64,000 nt of DNA from Blastochloris tepida (GCF_003966715.1 NZ_AP018907.1:2964001-3028000), one strand, 5' to 3'. Positions 1 to 8,783 are shown, numbered from the stretch's first letter. Numbers and translations: made by a program. Notes: generated by a model from the letters alone, not told the origin.

Positions 1-1
1 G

Positions 2-733
2 CTGGAGCAGGCGCTGAAGCGGGCGCTGCGCTTTCTCAAGGTGACGCTGGAGGATCCGAGCGGCGAGCTGGTGGTGGACGGCCCCCTCGCCCGGATCGTG
101 CTGACCGACACGGGGGCGCCGCGCTCGGCCTTCGCCTACCGCACCTTCTGGATCGTGCTGCACGGCGTCGCCTGCTGGCTGGTGGGCCGGCGCATTCCGC
201 TGCACAGCGTCGATTTCGTCTGCGGCCCGCCGCTCTATGCCGCCGACTACCGGCTGTTCTTCGGCGCGCCGGTGCGCTTCAGCCAGCCGGAAAGCGCGCT
301 GACGTTCGATGCCGCCTATCTGAAGCTGCCCGCCACGCGCACCGAGCGGGCGCTGAAGGAGTTCCTGCGCCGGGCGCCGGCCAACATATTGGTGCGCTAC
401 CGCCACGATGCCGGCCTCGCCGCCACCATCCGCGCCCGGCTGCGGGCGCTGCCGCCGACCGCGTGGCCGGACTTCGAGACGCTGGCGAAGCAGATGAAGA
501 TGCCGGCCTCGACGCTGCGCCGGCAGTTGCGCGCCGAGGGCCAGACCTACCGCACCATCAAGGACGAGATCCGCCGGGCGCTCGCCATCCGCTGGCTGGC
601 GGCCAACGACAAACCGGTGGGCGACATCGCCGCCGAGCTGGGCTTCACCGAGCCCAGCGCCTTTCACCGCGCCTTCCGCAAATGGATGGCCAAGAGCCCC
701 GGCGCCTTCCGCCGCGAAGCGCTGGAAATCTGA
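2..733 (+). CDS. AraC-family transcriptional regulator (5' end outside window)
   Basis: The reading frame is open from the first bases of the window, so the gene starts upstream and only about 243 C-terminal residues are visible. The N-terminal part resembles the arabinose-binding-type sensor domain found in long AraC regulators (WIVLHGVACWLVGRR, FGAPVRFSQPES). The last ~100 residues form the AraC double helix-turn-helix, with the signature GDIAAELGFTEPSAFHRAFR followed by KSPGAFRR. It should be a DNA-binding regulator; the target is unknown. The next gene (cysP) begins 133 bp downstream on the same strand with its own ribosome site, so it is probably not co-transcribed. An internal ATG at 41 is not needed as a start. 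Confidence 0.85.
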   Translation: MEQALKRALRFLKVTLEDPSGELVVDGPLARIVLTDTGAPRSAFAYRTFWIVLHGVACWLVGRRIPLHSVDFVCGPPLYAADYRLFFGAPVRFSQPESALTFDAAYLKLPATRTERALKEFLRRAPANILVRYRHDAGLAATIRARLRALPPTAWPDFETLAKQMKMPASTLRRQLRAEGQTYRTIKDEIRRALAIRWLAANDKPVGDIAAELGFTEPSAFHRAFRKWMAKSPGAFRREALEI

Positions 734-866
734 AGTCCTCTCCGAAAGCGTGGAGGCCGCGTCTGCGAATGCCGCTGTCGTGCCCTAGACTCTGGTGTGA
801 GGGCGAATCGTCCGTCGTCCGATCCGCGTCCATCCGGCCGGCTCATGCCCGAACTCGGAGGCCGTC

Positions 867-1940
867 ATGATGCACCCGCGCCGATCGCCCCAAAGGCCAA
901 GCCCGCTGCGCCTCGCGCTGGCGTGCGGCCTCACACTGGCGGCCACGCTGCTGGCGGCAATCCCCGCCGGCCACGCCCAGCGTGCGCCGGAGGTTGCGAT
1001 CACCAACGTGTCGTACGATCCGACGCGCGAGCTCTACAAGGCGATCAACGAGGCGTTCGCGAAGGACTGGCTGGCGCGGACCGGCCAGAGGGTGACCATC
1101 CGCACCTCGCACGGCGGCTCGGGGCGGCAGGCGCGGACGGTGATCGACGGGCTGCAGGCGGACGTGGTGACGCTGGCGCTGGCCGGCGACATCGACGCGA
1201 TCGCGCAGCGCGCCAAGCTGCTGCCGGCCGACTGGCAGGCCCGCCTGCCCAACAATTCCTCGCCCTACACCTCGACCATCGTGTTCGTGGTGCGCAAGGG
1301 CAACCCGAAGGGCATCCGGGATTGGGACGATCTCGCCCGGCCGGGCGTGGCGGTGATCACCCCCAACCCCAAGACCTCGGGCGGGGCGCGCTGGAACTAC
1401 CTCGCCGCCTGGGCGTTCGAACTCGACCGCACCAAGGATCCCGCCAAGGCGAAGGCCTTCGTCGAGGCGATCTACCTGAACGTTCCGGTGCTCGACACCG
1501 GCGCGCGCGGCTCGACCACCACGTTTGTGCAGCGCGGGATCGGCGACGTGTTCATCTCCTGGGAGAACGAGGCCCATCTCGCGCTCGCCGAGTTCGGGGC
1601 CGACAGGTTTGACATCGTCTATCCGTCGCTGTCGATCCTGGCCGAGCCGCCGGTGGCGCTGGTCGATGCGGTGGTCGACCGGCGCGGCACGCGCGAGGTG
1701 GCCGAGGCCTATCTCGAATTCCTCTACTCGGCCCAGGCCCAGCGCATCATCGCCGCCAACTTCTACCGGCCGTCGAAGCCTGAAGCCGCCGATCCGGACG
1801 ACCTCAAGCGGTTTCCCGACCTCAGGCTGGTGACGATCGACGCAGTGTTCGGCGGCTGGGCCAAGGCGCAAGCCGAGCACTTCGCCGATGGCGGCGTGTT
1901 CGACCGCATCTACCGGCCCGGAGGTCCGTTCGCGCGATGA
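867..1940 (+). CDS. cysP: Sulfate/thiosulfate ABC transporter, periplasmic binding protein
   Basis: A 357-residue protein with a cleavable signal peptide (Arg-rich start, hydrophobic core at about residues 15-35, cleavage near GHAQ). The mature N-terminus [11 protein letters not shown] is the hallmark of the Sbp/CysP family, and the [14 protein letters not shown] and [16 protein letters not shown] segments also match. It binds sulfate or thiosulfate in the periplasm and delivers it to CysTW. The start is supported by a ribosome site (GGAGG) about 6 nt upstream. The stop overlaps the cysT start by 4 nt, so translation is coupled. The choice between Sbp and CysP naming cannot be made from sequence alone. 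Confidence 0.95.
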   Translation: MMHPRRSPQRPSPLRLALACGLTLAATLLAAIPAGHAQRAPEVAITNVSYDPTRELYKAINEAFAKDWLARTGQRVTIRTSHGGSGRQARTVIDGLQADVVTLALAGDIDAIAQRAKLLPADWQARLPNNSSPYTSTIVFVVRKGNPKGIRDWDDLARPGVAVITPNPKTSGGARWNYLAAWAFELDRTKDPAKAKAFVEAIYLNVPVLDTGARGSTTTFVQRGIGDVFISWENEAHLALAEFGADRFDIVYPSLSILAEPPVALVDAVVDRRGTREVAEAYLEFLYSAQAQRIIAANFYRPSKPEAADPDDLKRFPDLRLVTIDAVFGGWAKAQAEHFADGGVFDRIYRPGGPFAR

Positions 1941-2794
1941 GCCTTGCCGCCCACGCCACCCCCTTCCGGTTCCGGCAGCCCTCGGCGCTGCCGGGTTTCG
2001 GCATCACCTTCGGCTTCGCGGTCACCTATCTGTCGCTGATCGTGCTGATCCCGCTCGGCGTGCTGGTGGTGCAAGCGAGCGGGCTCGGCCTTGAGGGCCT
2101 GTGGCAGACCGCGACCTCGCCGCGGGTGCTGGCCGCGCTCCGCCTGTCGTTCGGCGTGTCGTTCGCGGCGGCCGCGGTCAATGCGGTGGCGGGCCTCGTC
2201 GTCGCCTGGGTGCTGACGCGCTATGCGTTTCCCGGCCGGCGTCTGTTGGATGCCATCGTCGATTTGCCGTTTGCGCTGCCCACCGCGGTCGCCGGCATCG
2301 CGCTGACGGCGATCTATGCGCCGAACGGCTGGATCGGCGCGCTGCTCGCCCCGCTCGGCGTCAAGGTGGCCTATACGCCGCTCGGCATCTTCGTGGCGCT
2401 GGTGTTCATCAGCCTGCCATTCGTGGTGCGCACGGTGCAGCCGGTGCTGGCCGATCTCGACCGCGAGATCGAGGAGGCGTCCGCCACGCTCGGCGCCTCG
2501 CGGGCGCAGACCGTGGCGCGCGTCATCCTGCCTGCGCTGGCGCCGGCGGTGCTGACCGGCTTCGCGCTGGCGTTCGGCCGCGCGGTCGGCGAATACGGCT
2601 CGGTGATCTTCATTGCCGGCAACATGCCGTTCGTGTCCGAGATCGCGCCGCTCCTGATCGTCATCCAGCTTGAGGAGTTCAACTATGCCGGGGCGACGGC
2701 GATCGCCACCATCATGCTGGCGATCTCCTTCGTCTCGCTGCTGGCGATCAACCTGATCCAGGCGTGGAGCCGGCGGAGGTTCGGCCATGTCTGA
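1937..2794 (+). CDS. cysT: Sulfate ABC transporter permease CysT (CysU)
   Basis: A 285-residue inner-membrane permease with about six hydrophobic segments. The cytoplasmic EAA loop, which contacts the ATPase, is visible ([21 protein letters not shown]). The early segment [20 protein letters not shown] is typical of CysT. It starts within the cysP stop (ATGA overlap) and overlaps cysW by 8 nt, so it lies in the middle of a compact cysPTWA operon. It forms the heterodimeric channel with CysW. Confidence 0.95.
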   Translation: MSLAAHATPFRFRQPSALPGFGITFGFAVTYLSLIVLIPLGVLVVQASGLGLEGLWQTATSPRVLAALRLSFGVSFAAAAVNAVAGLVVAWVLTRYAFPGRRLLDAIVDLPFALPTAVAGIALTAIYAPNGWIGALLAPLGVKVAYTPLGIFVALVFISLPFVVRTVQPVLADLDREIEEASATLGASRAQTVARVILPALAPAVLTGFALAFGRAVGEYGSVIFIAGNMPFVSEIAPLLIVIQLEEFNYAGATAIATIMLAISFVSLLAINLIQAWSRRRFGHV

Positions 2795-3674
2795 GACCTC
2801 GTTGCACGGTTTGGTGGCGCCACCGGCGAAGCCCGCCACGGTGACCGATGAGGCGCCCCTCACCCGCTGGGTGCTGATCGGCGCGGCGGTGACGTTCCTC
2901 GCGCTGTTCCTGGTGCTGCCGCTGATCGCCATCTTCGCCGAGGCGCTGCGCCGCGGCGTCGGCGCCTATTTCGCCAGCTTCGCCGATCCCGACACCCAGG
3001 ACGCGATCCGCCTGACGCTGCTGGTCGCGGCCATCGCCGTGCCGCTGAACGTGGTGTTCGGGGTTGCCGCCGCCTGGGCGGTCGCCAAGTTCGACTTCAT
3101 CGGCAAGAGCCTCGTCGTCACCTTCATCGACTTGCCGTTCTCGGTGTCGCCGGTGGTGTCGGGCCTCGTCTTCGTGCTGCTGTTCGGCGCGCACGGCGTG
3201 TTCGGCAGCTTCCTGCAGGCCCACGACATCCGCATCATCTTCGCCGTGCCCGGCATCGTGCTGGCGACGATCTTCGTCACCTTCCCGTTCGTGGCGCGCG
3301 AGCTGATCCCGCTGATGCAGGAGCAGGGCACGGCCGAGGAGGAGGCGGCGCTGACGCTCGGCGCCTCAGGCTTGCGCATGTTTCTCACCGTCACCCTGCC
3401 GAACGTGAAATGGGCGCTGCTCTATGGGGTGCTGCTCGCCAACGCCCGGGCGATGGGCGAGTTCGGCGCGGTGTCGGTGGTGTCGGGCCACATTCGCGGT
3501 CTCACCAACACCATGCCGCTGCAGGTGGAGATCCTCTATAATGAGTATGCTTTCGTCGGCGCCTTCGCGGTTGCCTCGCTTCTGGCCGGGCTCGCCCTCG
3601 TCACCCTCGTCGCCAAGGCCCTGCTCGAATGGCGCTACGGCGACGCTCTCGCGCGAACGCACCGGCACGGGTAG
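2787..3674 (+). CDS. cysW: Sulfate ABC transporter permease CysW
   Basis: A 295-residue membrane permease, partner of CysT. The EAA loop is [22 protein letters not shown], and the preceding [20 protein letters not shown] is a CysW signature. The C-terminal [16 protein letters not shown] and [14 protein letters not shown] also match the family. The gene overlaps cysT by 8 nt and ends 10 nt before the GTG of cysA. The length is normal for CysW. Confidence 0.95.
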   Translation: MSETSLHGLVAPPAKPATVTDEAPLTRWVLIGAAVTFLALFLVLPLIAIFAEALRRGVGAYFASFADPDTQDAIRLTLLVAAIAVPLNVVFGVAAAWAVAKFDFIGKSLVVTFIDLPFSVSPVVSGLVFVLLFGAHGVFGSFLQAHDIRIIFAVPGIVLATIFVTFPFVARELIPLMQEQGTAEEEAALTLGASGLRMFLTVTLPNVKWALLYGVLLANARAMGEFGAVSVVSGHIRGLTNTMPLQVEILYNEYAFVGAFAVASLLAGLALVTLVAKALLEWRYGDALARTHRHG

Positions 3675-3684
3675 ACTCGGCAAC

Positions 3685-4722
3685 GTGGAGATCAGGGCCG
3701 AGGGAATCACCAAGCGGTTCGGCGAGGCGACCGTGCTGGCGGACGTCGACGTGCACGTGCACGCGGGCGAGCTGGTGGCGCTGCTCGGCCCGTCCGGCTC
3801 CGGCAAGACGACGCTGCTGCGCATCTTCGCCGGCCTGGAGCAGCCCAGCGCCGGGCGCATCCTGCTCGGCGGCGAGGACGCGACGCAGGTGCCGGTGCAG
3901 GCGCGCGGCGTCGGCTTCATGTTCCAGCACTATGCGCTGTTCCGCCACCTCACCGTGGCCGAGAACATCGCCTATGGCCTGAGGGTGCGCCCGCGCGCGT
4001 CGCGCCCGTCGAACGCGGCGATCCGGGCGCGGGTGACGGAACTGCTCGACCTCGTGCAGCTTCCGGGGCTGGAGCGGCGCTATCCCGCCCAGCTCTCGGG
4101 CGGCCAGCGCCAGCGCGTGGCGCTCGCCCGGGCGCTCGCGGTCGATCCCAAGGTGCTGCTGCTCGACGAGCCGTTCGGCGCGCTCGACGCCCAGGTACGG
4201 CGCGACCTGCGGCGCTGGCTGCGCGACATCCACGAGCGGACCGGCCACACCACGCTGTTCGTCACCCACGACCAGGACGAGGCGCTGGAGATCGCCGACC
4301 GCGTCGCCATTCTCGACCAGGGCCGGCTGGAGCAGATCGGCACGCCCGACGAGGTCTACGACCACCCGGCCACGGCGTTCGTCGCCGGCTTCATCGGCGA
4401 GGCGGCGCGGCTGCCGGTGACTGCGGCGGGCGGCGTGCTGCGGCTCGGCCCGCACGCGCTGGCGCTGAACGGCACGCGGCTGGCGGATGGGCCGGCCTCG
4501 CTGTTCGTGCGGCCGCGCGATCTGGTGCTGGCCGCGGGCCGAGCGAACGCTTTGCCGGCAAACGTCGTGGCGGTGCGCCGGGCGGGACCGGCGCGGCGGG
4601 CGGAACTGCACCTCGCCGAGGGCCTGCCGACCGTCGAGATGGAACTGCCGGCCGATGCCACGCTCGGCAAGGGCGATGTCGTCGAGGTCGCGCTCACCCG
4701 GCTCAGGGTGTTCGGCGGCTGA
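3685..4722 (+). CDS. cysA: Sulfate/thiosulfate ABC transporter ATP-binding protein CysA
   Basis: A 345-residue ATPase energising CysTW. The Walker [11 protein letters not shown]-loop [12 protein letters not shown], signature [15 protein letters not shown], Walker [12 protein letters not shown] and H-loop FVTHDQDEA are all intact. The C-terminal ~110 residues form the regulatory TOBE-like domain seen in CysA. The GTG at 3685 is chosen because it gives the family N-terminus ([13 protein letters not shown]) 10 nt after the cysW stop; the frame stays open further upstream inside cysW, but that would add foreign sequence. It is the last gene of the operon and converges with the DUF2478 gene 8 bp away. 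Confidence 0.95.
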   Translation: MEIRAEGITKRFGEATVLADVDVHVHAGELVALLGPSGSGKTTLLRIFAGLEQPSAGRILLGGEDATQVPVQARGVGFMFQHYALFRHLTVAENIAYGLRVRPRASRPSNAAIRARVTELLDLVQLPGLERRYPAQLSGGQRQRVALARALAVDPKVLLLDEPFGALDAQVRRDLRRWLRDIHERTGHTTLFVTHDQDEALEIADRVAILDQGRLEQIGTPDEVYDHPATAFVAGFIGEAARLPVTAAGGVLRLGPHALALNGTRLADGPASLFVRPRDLVLAAGRANALPANVVAVRRAGPARRAELHLAEGLPTVEMELPADATLGKGDVVEVALTRLRVFGG

Positions 4723-4730
4723 ACCCGCGC

Positions 4731-5282
4731 TCAGGCCGCGGTGCGCCGCAGCGCCGCAACGTCGTCCCACCACGCTTCGAGTGCCGCGAGATCAGGCGGC
4801 ACCCACACCGCAAGCTCGGCGGCGAACACCCGCCAGGCGTCGGCGGCCTTCGGCGACACGACGCAGGCGATCGGCAGGCCTGCGGCCGCCGCGGCGTGGA
4901 AGGCCGACATCATGCCGCGCCGCGCCACCTCCTGGCCGCCGAACTTGTTCAGGACCACGAGATCGACGCCGCCAGCGATCGCCCGCTCCACCGCGGCACA
5001 GGCGCGCGCCAGGGCGCCGGTGTCGAGATTGCACGATTGCGAGCCCGGACCGAGCTCCTGGCGGATGGGGATCACCTCGCCGGTCGAGACGTCGAGCAGG
5101 ATGCTCCTGGCGTCGCTCTGCGCACCGGCCGGCAGATCCGCGACCGCCGCCGCGACGATGCCGCCGACCCGCACGCCGCGCGCCTTGCGGGCGAGCGCGA
5201 AGGCCCGCAGCACCTCCGCCGCCGAGCGATCCCCGCCGCACATCGCGGCGATGGGCGCAGAGACCGGGCCGTCGCTGGGCAT
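4731..5282 (-). CDS. DUF2478 domain protein
   Basis: A 183-residue protein recognised as the DUF2478 family from the pattern AALARAxAAVERAI..DLVVLNKFGGQE and PIACVVSPKAADAWRVFA. Members look like nucleotide-binding/NTPase-fold proteins and often sit beside molybdenum or nitrogenase genes; the biochemical role is not established. The ATG at 5282 is preferred because GGAAG lies 9 nt upstream; an in-frame ATG at 5291 has no spacing to that ribosome site. It converges on cysA, leaving only 8 bp between the two stops. Confidence 0.75.
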   Translation of the reverse strand: MPSDGPVSAPIAAMCGGDRSAAEVLRAFALARKARGVRVGGIVAAAVADLPAGAQSDARSILLDVSTGEVIPIRQELGPGSQSCNLDTGALARACAAVERAIAGGVDLVVLNKFGGQEVARRGMMSAFHAAAAAGLPIACVVSPKAADAWRVFAAELAVWVPPDLAALEAWWDDVAALRRTAA

Positions 5283-5404
5283 GTCGCGCATCTTCCGTTC
5301 TGCTCCCGGATGATTTTTTCCGCCGGAAACAGTGTCGCCAAAATTCTCCGCTCGGGAAGAGGGAACGCAAATTGCCAAGCGAACTTCCGGCCTTGCAGGC
5401 CGGA

Positions 5405-5495
5405 AGCGGCGTCATTCCGTTTCCCGTATATCCCTTCAGGATACCGGAAACGCTCTCGCCGAAAAATCTTGATCCGATGAGGAATTTTCGGCGCC
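5405..5495. repeat. Composite REP-like palindrome (copy 1)
   Basis: This stretch contains the half-site TATCCCTTCAGGATACCGGAAAC followed by a second stem made of CGCCGAAAAATC and GAATTTTCGGCG. The same two-part architecture recurs at 8784-8905 and 44409-44524, with shorter single-hairpin versions at 11330-11362 and 32210-32241. It lies between the DUF2478 start and the next repeat and encodes nothing visible. Confidence 0.75.
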
Positions 5496-5510
5496 GGGTG
5501 TTGTGCGCGC

Positions 5511-5632
5511 CCCCCACCCCCGACCCCTCCCCACCGCTCGCGAAGCTCGCGGGGGGAGGGGAGAAAAGGGGCGCCTCTTCTCCCCTCCCCCCATGAACGC
5601 AGTGAATGGTGGGGAGGGGTCGGGGGTGGGGG
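5511..5632. repeat. Large G/C-tract double-hairpin repeat (copy A)
   Basis: The outer arms are 25-bp perfect inverted repeats (5511-5535 and 5608-5632) made of C-tracts and G-tracts. Inside are further complementary arms (GGGGGGAGGGGAGAA and TTCTCCCCTCCCCCC), so the single strand can fold into nested hairpins. Further copies are at 32309-32446 and 41232-41352, with a half copy at 41525-41584. Confidence 0.9.
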
Positions 5633-5763
5633 GCAGCGAGGCTGAAACCCGGAAATTGGCCGGAAGCGGTCTCGGCTTTCCGCCAGAAACCCAGCATGCC
5701 GACGATGAAAGCGCCTCGCCGCCGGGAGCCGTTGGGGCGGGGTTGGCCCGGACACCTCCGTTC
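5633..5763. repeat. Companion repeat following copy A
   Basis: This stretch is clearly related to the sequence at 41353-41505, which also follows a copy of the G/C-tract palindrome. Shared blocks include GGCGGGGTTGGCCCGGACA-like runs and GATGAAA...CCTCG. The mobile or recombining unit therefore seems to be about 270 bp rather than the palindrome alone. Confidence 0.7.
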
Positions 5764-5868
5764 AGAGCGTGATCCGATCTGACTGCATCAGATCGGACGC
5801 TCCAAGTTTCTGGTTTGTCGCATTTTCTTTCGCGCAACCGGTATCCACTTGTGCGGAAAAGGCTTTAG
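5764..5868. repeat. ~105-bp interspersed repeat (copy 1)
   Basis: The element begins with the palindromic GATCCGATCTG...CAGATCGGACGCTC and ends with CCGGTATCCACTTGTGCGGA. A second, inverted copy with a few differences lies at 19988-20090, and a shortened form of the first half occurs near 45270-45310. The stop codon of the neighbouring DUF2023 gene falls inside this repeat. Confidence 0.85.
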
Positions 5869-6299
5869 TGCATCAGCACGGGCTCGGGCTCGGCCGCGGG
5901 TTCGGCCGGCTTTGCCGCCTTGGCAGGCTTGGAGGCGCACATGCCCGCGGTGGCGACGGCCCGCGTCAGATAGCGCTCGCACTGCTGCTCGCGGTCATAG
6001 CCCAGCAGGATGCCGAGCATGAAATCATGCTCCGCCGACAGGTGGCACAGCGGCCCCACCATGAAGCGCTGCACCGCATTCACCGCCGCCGGCCGGCCGA
6101 ACACCACATTCACCCGCTCGTGGCAGGCCTCGTGGACGTGATGGGCGACGCCCGAGGCGGCGAGCCGCGCGATGACCGTCGCCGCGGCGTCCGCCGTCAG
6201 CGACATCATCGCCAGCGGCCGCAGGCCCTTCGACAGTTCGTAGAGGTGATGTTGGAAGACCTGCAAGGTGGCGCAGGTCAGGCCAGCCGGCTGATCCAT
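5865..6299 (-). CDS. DUF2023 family protein, coupled to flavodoxin
   Basis: A 144-residue protein. Residues ~8-110 match DUF2023 (LQVFQHHLYELSKGLRPLAM, AVQRFMVGPLCHLSAEHDFM, ILLGYDREQQCERYL), a family found next to flavodoxin genes in several phyla. It carries an added Ala/Pro/Lys tail at the C-terminus. Its start lies inside the end of the flavodoxin gene (22-nt overlap), implying coupled translation and a shared function, perhaps flavodoxin partner or regulator; that is inference. The stop codon lies within the 105-bp interspersed repeat, so the C-terminal tail may have been reshaped by that insertion. Confidence 0.8.
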   Translation of the reverse strand: MDQPAGLTCATLQVFQHHLYELSKGLRPLAMMSLTADAAATVIARLAASGVAHHVHEACHERVNVVFGRPAAVNAVQRFMVGPLCHLSAEHDFMLGILLGYDREQQCERYLTRAVATAGMCASKPAKAAKPAEPAAEPEPVLMH

Positions 6300-6760
6300 T
6301 CGGTGATCCTCTTTTCGGTCTTGGAAGACTGGCCGTCCTGGTCCAGCGCGAGGCCGACGAACCTGCCGTCGCGCTCGGCCTTCGAGGCGGTGTAGTCGTA
6401 GCCGGCGGTCTCGGTGAAGCCGACCACGACGGCGCCCTGCTCGACGACGTAATCGTAGAGAATGCCCATGGCATCGACGAAGCTGTCGGGATAGCCGGCT
6501 TGGTCGCCGGTGCCGAACAGCGCCACCTTCCTGCCGGCAAGCTTGGCGCCGGTGAGCTTGCCGATATTGGACTCCCAATCCGCCTGCAGATCGCCCGCGC
6601 CATAGGTCGGCGCGCCGAGAATGAGCAGGCTGCAATTCTCGAAATCGGCGACGCTGGCCGTCTTGATGTCGATCGCGCGGCCCTGGATGTGCTTGGCGAT
6701 ACGCGCGGCGACGGCCTTGGTCGCGCCGCCGTCGGAGCCGAAAATGACGTTCACGCTCAT
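6278..6760 (-). CDS. Flavodoxin (NifF/FldA type)
   Basis: A 160-residue long-chain flavodoxin, a small soluble FMN electron carrier. The phosphate loop is FGSDGGATKAVA (residues ~8-18), followed by the conserved LILGAPTYGAGDLQADWE loop that stacks on FMN, and ALFGTGDQAGYPDSFVDAMG. In a diazotroph it could feed electrons to nitrogenase; no nif structural genes are visible here, so the specific role is inferred. It precedes and overlaps a DUF2023 gene on the same strand. Confidence 0.93.
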   Translation of the reverse strand: MSVNVIFGSDGGATKAVAARIAKHIQGRAIDIKTASVADFENCSLLILGAPTYGAGDLQADWESNIGKLTGAKLAGRKVALFGTGDQAGYPDSFVDAMGILYDYVVEQGAVVVGFTETAGYDYTASKAERDGRFVGLALDQDGQSSKTEKRITEWISRLA

Positions 6761-7226
6761 GTCTGGTGTCTGATGTCTTCAACTGGATTTCAGGAACAGG
6801 CGGCAGTTCGGAAACAGACGGTGCTTCAGGAAAAGACGGCGTGCGGACCGCGCGCGCCGCCTCACCTGAAGCCGTCGCAGGCAGGTGCGACGGTAGCGTT
6901 GATGCGATTGAGTGGCAATTTCAAAAACGCGGCGTTCCGCGGAATTTTTCAGCATTTCTGTCTTTCAGGATAATAATTCTAAAGTACATCGGCCATCCCG
7001 GCTCGTTGCTGCAGGGCGGCGGAGCGCCTCATCTTCTTCGTCGGCGCGGCGGGCTGCACCGATTGCTGCCGGCTCCTTTCATCCGGCCGGATACAGCGTG
7101 CCGCCGCCGCAGCACCGGCGCCGCGCTACCAGCGGTGGCCGGGATCTGTTAGGAGGGCGGCGGTTTCAATTTCCGGGGACCCGGCGTCCCAAGCCGGCTC
7201 CGCCAACACCTGTCACGGGAGTCCAC
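6761..7226. other. Intergenic region between divergent flavodoxin and DUF3365 genes
   Basis: About 465 bp separate two divergently transcribed genes. An AT-richer core (about 6915-6985) could hold promoters. I found no clear sigma-54 (GG-N10-GC) or NifA site and no credible gene. Confidence 0.5.
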
Positions 7227-7811
7227 ATGTCGCAGAAGGCTGCTTTCGTGTTCGTGGCGGCGGTTGCCGCCGGTGCGCTCGCTCTGTCGTCCAACCGCCA
7301 GCCGGACCAGACGCGGCCCAACCTCGCGACCGAGGCGGCCGGCCTGACGAAGACCTACGGCGCCGGGCTGCTCGGCGCGCTGAAGGGCGCGATGGAGGGG
7401 ATCGGGCCGGTCGGCGCGGTGGGGTTCTGTCACGACGAGGCGCCGGGAATCGCCGCCGACCTGTCGCAGCGCAGCGGCTGGACGGTGCGGCGCACCAGCC
7501 TCAAGCCGCGCAATCCGGCGGCCGCGCCCGACGCCTATGAGCGCAAGGTGATGGAGGCGTTCAACGCCAAAATCGCGGCCGGCGCGCCGGCGGCGTCGCT
7601 CAAGCAGGCCGAGATCGTCGAGCAGGATGGCAAGCGGGTGTTCCGCTACATGCAGGCGATCCCTACCGCCGAGCTTTGCCTCGCCTGCCACGGCAGCGAG
7701 CTCAAGCCCGAGGTCGCGGCCAAGATCAAGGAGCTCTATCCCGACGATCAGGCGACCGGCTTCAAGCCCGGCGACATGCGTGGCGCCTTCACGCTCAGCA
7801 AAACGCTGTGA
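7227..7811 (+). CDS. DUF3365 (Tll0287-like) haem-binding protein
   Basis: A 194-residue exported protein. A short N-terminal hydrophobic segment (residues 4-20) acts as signal peptide or anchor. The DUF3365 core follows (VGAVGFCHDEAPGIAADLS, RNPAAAPDAYERKVMEAF), and the single c-type haem motif CLACHG is near residue 152. Relatives such as cyanobacterial Tll0287 bind one haem in a PAS-like fold and are thought to sense redox or gases. The start has GGGAG 8 nt upstream. A longer upstream frame is open but lacks a ribosome site and would bury the signal peptide. Confidence 0.88.
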   Translation: MSQKAAFVFVAAVAAGALALSSNRQPDQTRPNLATEAAGLTKTYGAGLLGALKGAMEGIGPVGAVGFCHDEAPGIAADLSQRSGWTVRRTSLKPRNPAAAPDAYERKVMEAFNAKIAAGAPAASLKQAEIVEQDGKRVFRYMQAIPTAELCLACHGSELKPEVAAKIKELYPDDQATGFKPGDMRGAFTLSKTL

Positions 7812-7952
7812 CGCGGAACCCAGCCGGCAGGGCTTGGCGTTGCGTTCGCGTCAGGCCGCTGCGCGGCCGTCCGGCAGTGTGACTTCATCACAGACCGCGG
7901 CGGCGCGCGGCGTTAGGGTCACATCGTCTTCCATGATGTCAGCGAGGATCCC

Positions 7953-8144
7953 ATGACGGCGAATGTTGGAACCATCGATCGCGTGCTGCGGGCTCTGGTC
8001 GGTATCGGCCTCATCTATTTTGCCGTCACCACCGGCACGATCTGGGCGTGGATCGGCGTGGTGCCGCTGCTGACCGCCATCGTCGGCATTTGCCCGGCCT
8101 ATTCGATGCTGGGCATCAAGACCTGCCCGGCGCCGCGGTCCTGA
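7953..8144 (+). CDS. DUF2892 (YgaP-like) small membrane protein
   Basis: A 63-residue protein with two hydrophobic helices and the family signature NVGTIDRVLRALVG at the start and CPAYSMLGIKTCP at the end. DUF2892 domains are found alone or attached to rhodanese in YgaP and are linked to sulfur/persulfide metabolism. A second DUF2892 gene is present at 9272-9472. The intervals before (141 bp) and after show no other gene. Confidence 0.88.
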   Translation: MTANVGTIDRVLRALVGIGLIYFAVTTGTIWAWIGVVPLLTAIVGICPAYSMLGIKTCPAPRS

Positions 8145-8282
8145 CCGGCGAGAGTCCGCGGATCCAAAGGATTTCGCGGATCCGCCCCAGACAACACGAC
8201 TGCGGCCACACGGCCGCCGTCGAGAGCGTTCCTCGTGTTCCGCAGGCCGGATGGCGTTCCCCGCGCCGCCGGCAAATCCCGA

Positions 8283-8317
8283 CTTCCATGGGCCGAGACC
8301 GCCTCGGCCCATGGAAG
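8283..8317. repeat. 15-bp perfect stem-loop upstream of AhpD-like gene
   Basis: The arms 8283-8297 (CTTCCATGGGCCGAG) and 8303-8317 are perfectly complementary around a 5-nt loop. No T-tract follows, and the next gene starts 21 bp downstream. It may be a terminator-like or regulatory element for that gene, or an isolated palindrome. Confidence 0.7.
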
Positions 8318-8338
8318 CTCCTTTGATTGGCTGTGATC

Positions 8339-8698
8339 ATGCATAAGAACTGGACGGCGATGACGGGCGAACTGTCGGTCGCACTCAAGGAAGTGCGGGG
8401 CGGCGCGCCGGATGTGATGAAGGGCTTCTCGGCCATCGCGCAGGCCGCGCTCAAGGCCAACGCCCTCGACACCAAGACCAAGGAACTCATCGCGCTCGCC
8501 ATCGCAGTGGCGACCCGCTGCGATGCCTGCATCGCCTTTCACGCCGAAGCCGCCGTCAAGCTCGGCGCCTCGCGCGACGAGGTGATGGAGACCATGGGCA
8601 TGGCCATCTATATGGGCGCCGGCCCCAGCGTGATGTACGCCGCCCAGGCGGTGGAAGCCTACGATCAGTTCGCCAAGAAGGCCGCCGGCACGCCGTGA
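8339..8698 (+). CDS. Carboxymuconolactone decarboxylase / AhpD-like protein
   Basis: A 119-residue protein of the CMD/AhpD fold. The key pattern is ALAIAVATRCDACIAFHAEAAVKLGASRDEVMET, where the CDAC pair and the downstream His form the redox site of AhpD-like peroxidase partners. CXXC members usually act in peroxide or thiol redox rather than decarboxylation. In-frame TTG (8327) and GTG (8333) codons could extend it by a few residues; no strong ribosome site discriminates. It is followed by a hairpin terminator at 8705-8732. Confidence 0.9.
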   Translation: MHKNWTAMTGELSVALKEVRGGAPDVMKGFSAIAQAALKANALDTKTKELIALAIAVATRCDACIAFHAEAAVKLGASRDEVMETMGMAIYMGAGPSVMYAAQAVEAYDQFAKKAAGTP

Positions 8699-8704
8699 CC
8701 ATAT

Positions 8705-8732
8705 CGGCCCCGAACGCTGACGCGCGGGGCCG
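8705..8732 (+). terminator. Hairpin terminator after AhpD-like gene
   Basis: The stem is CGGCCCC/GGGGCCG with loop GAACGCTGACGCGC, placed 7 bp after the stop codon. The same stem and nearly the same loop occur at 63862-63893. No long T-tract follows. Confidence 0.6.
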
Positions 8733-8783
8733 TTGCGCGAACCGAACGAACCCGAAGCGAAAAACCAGAAACGTGACTGTTCA

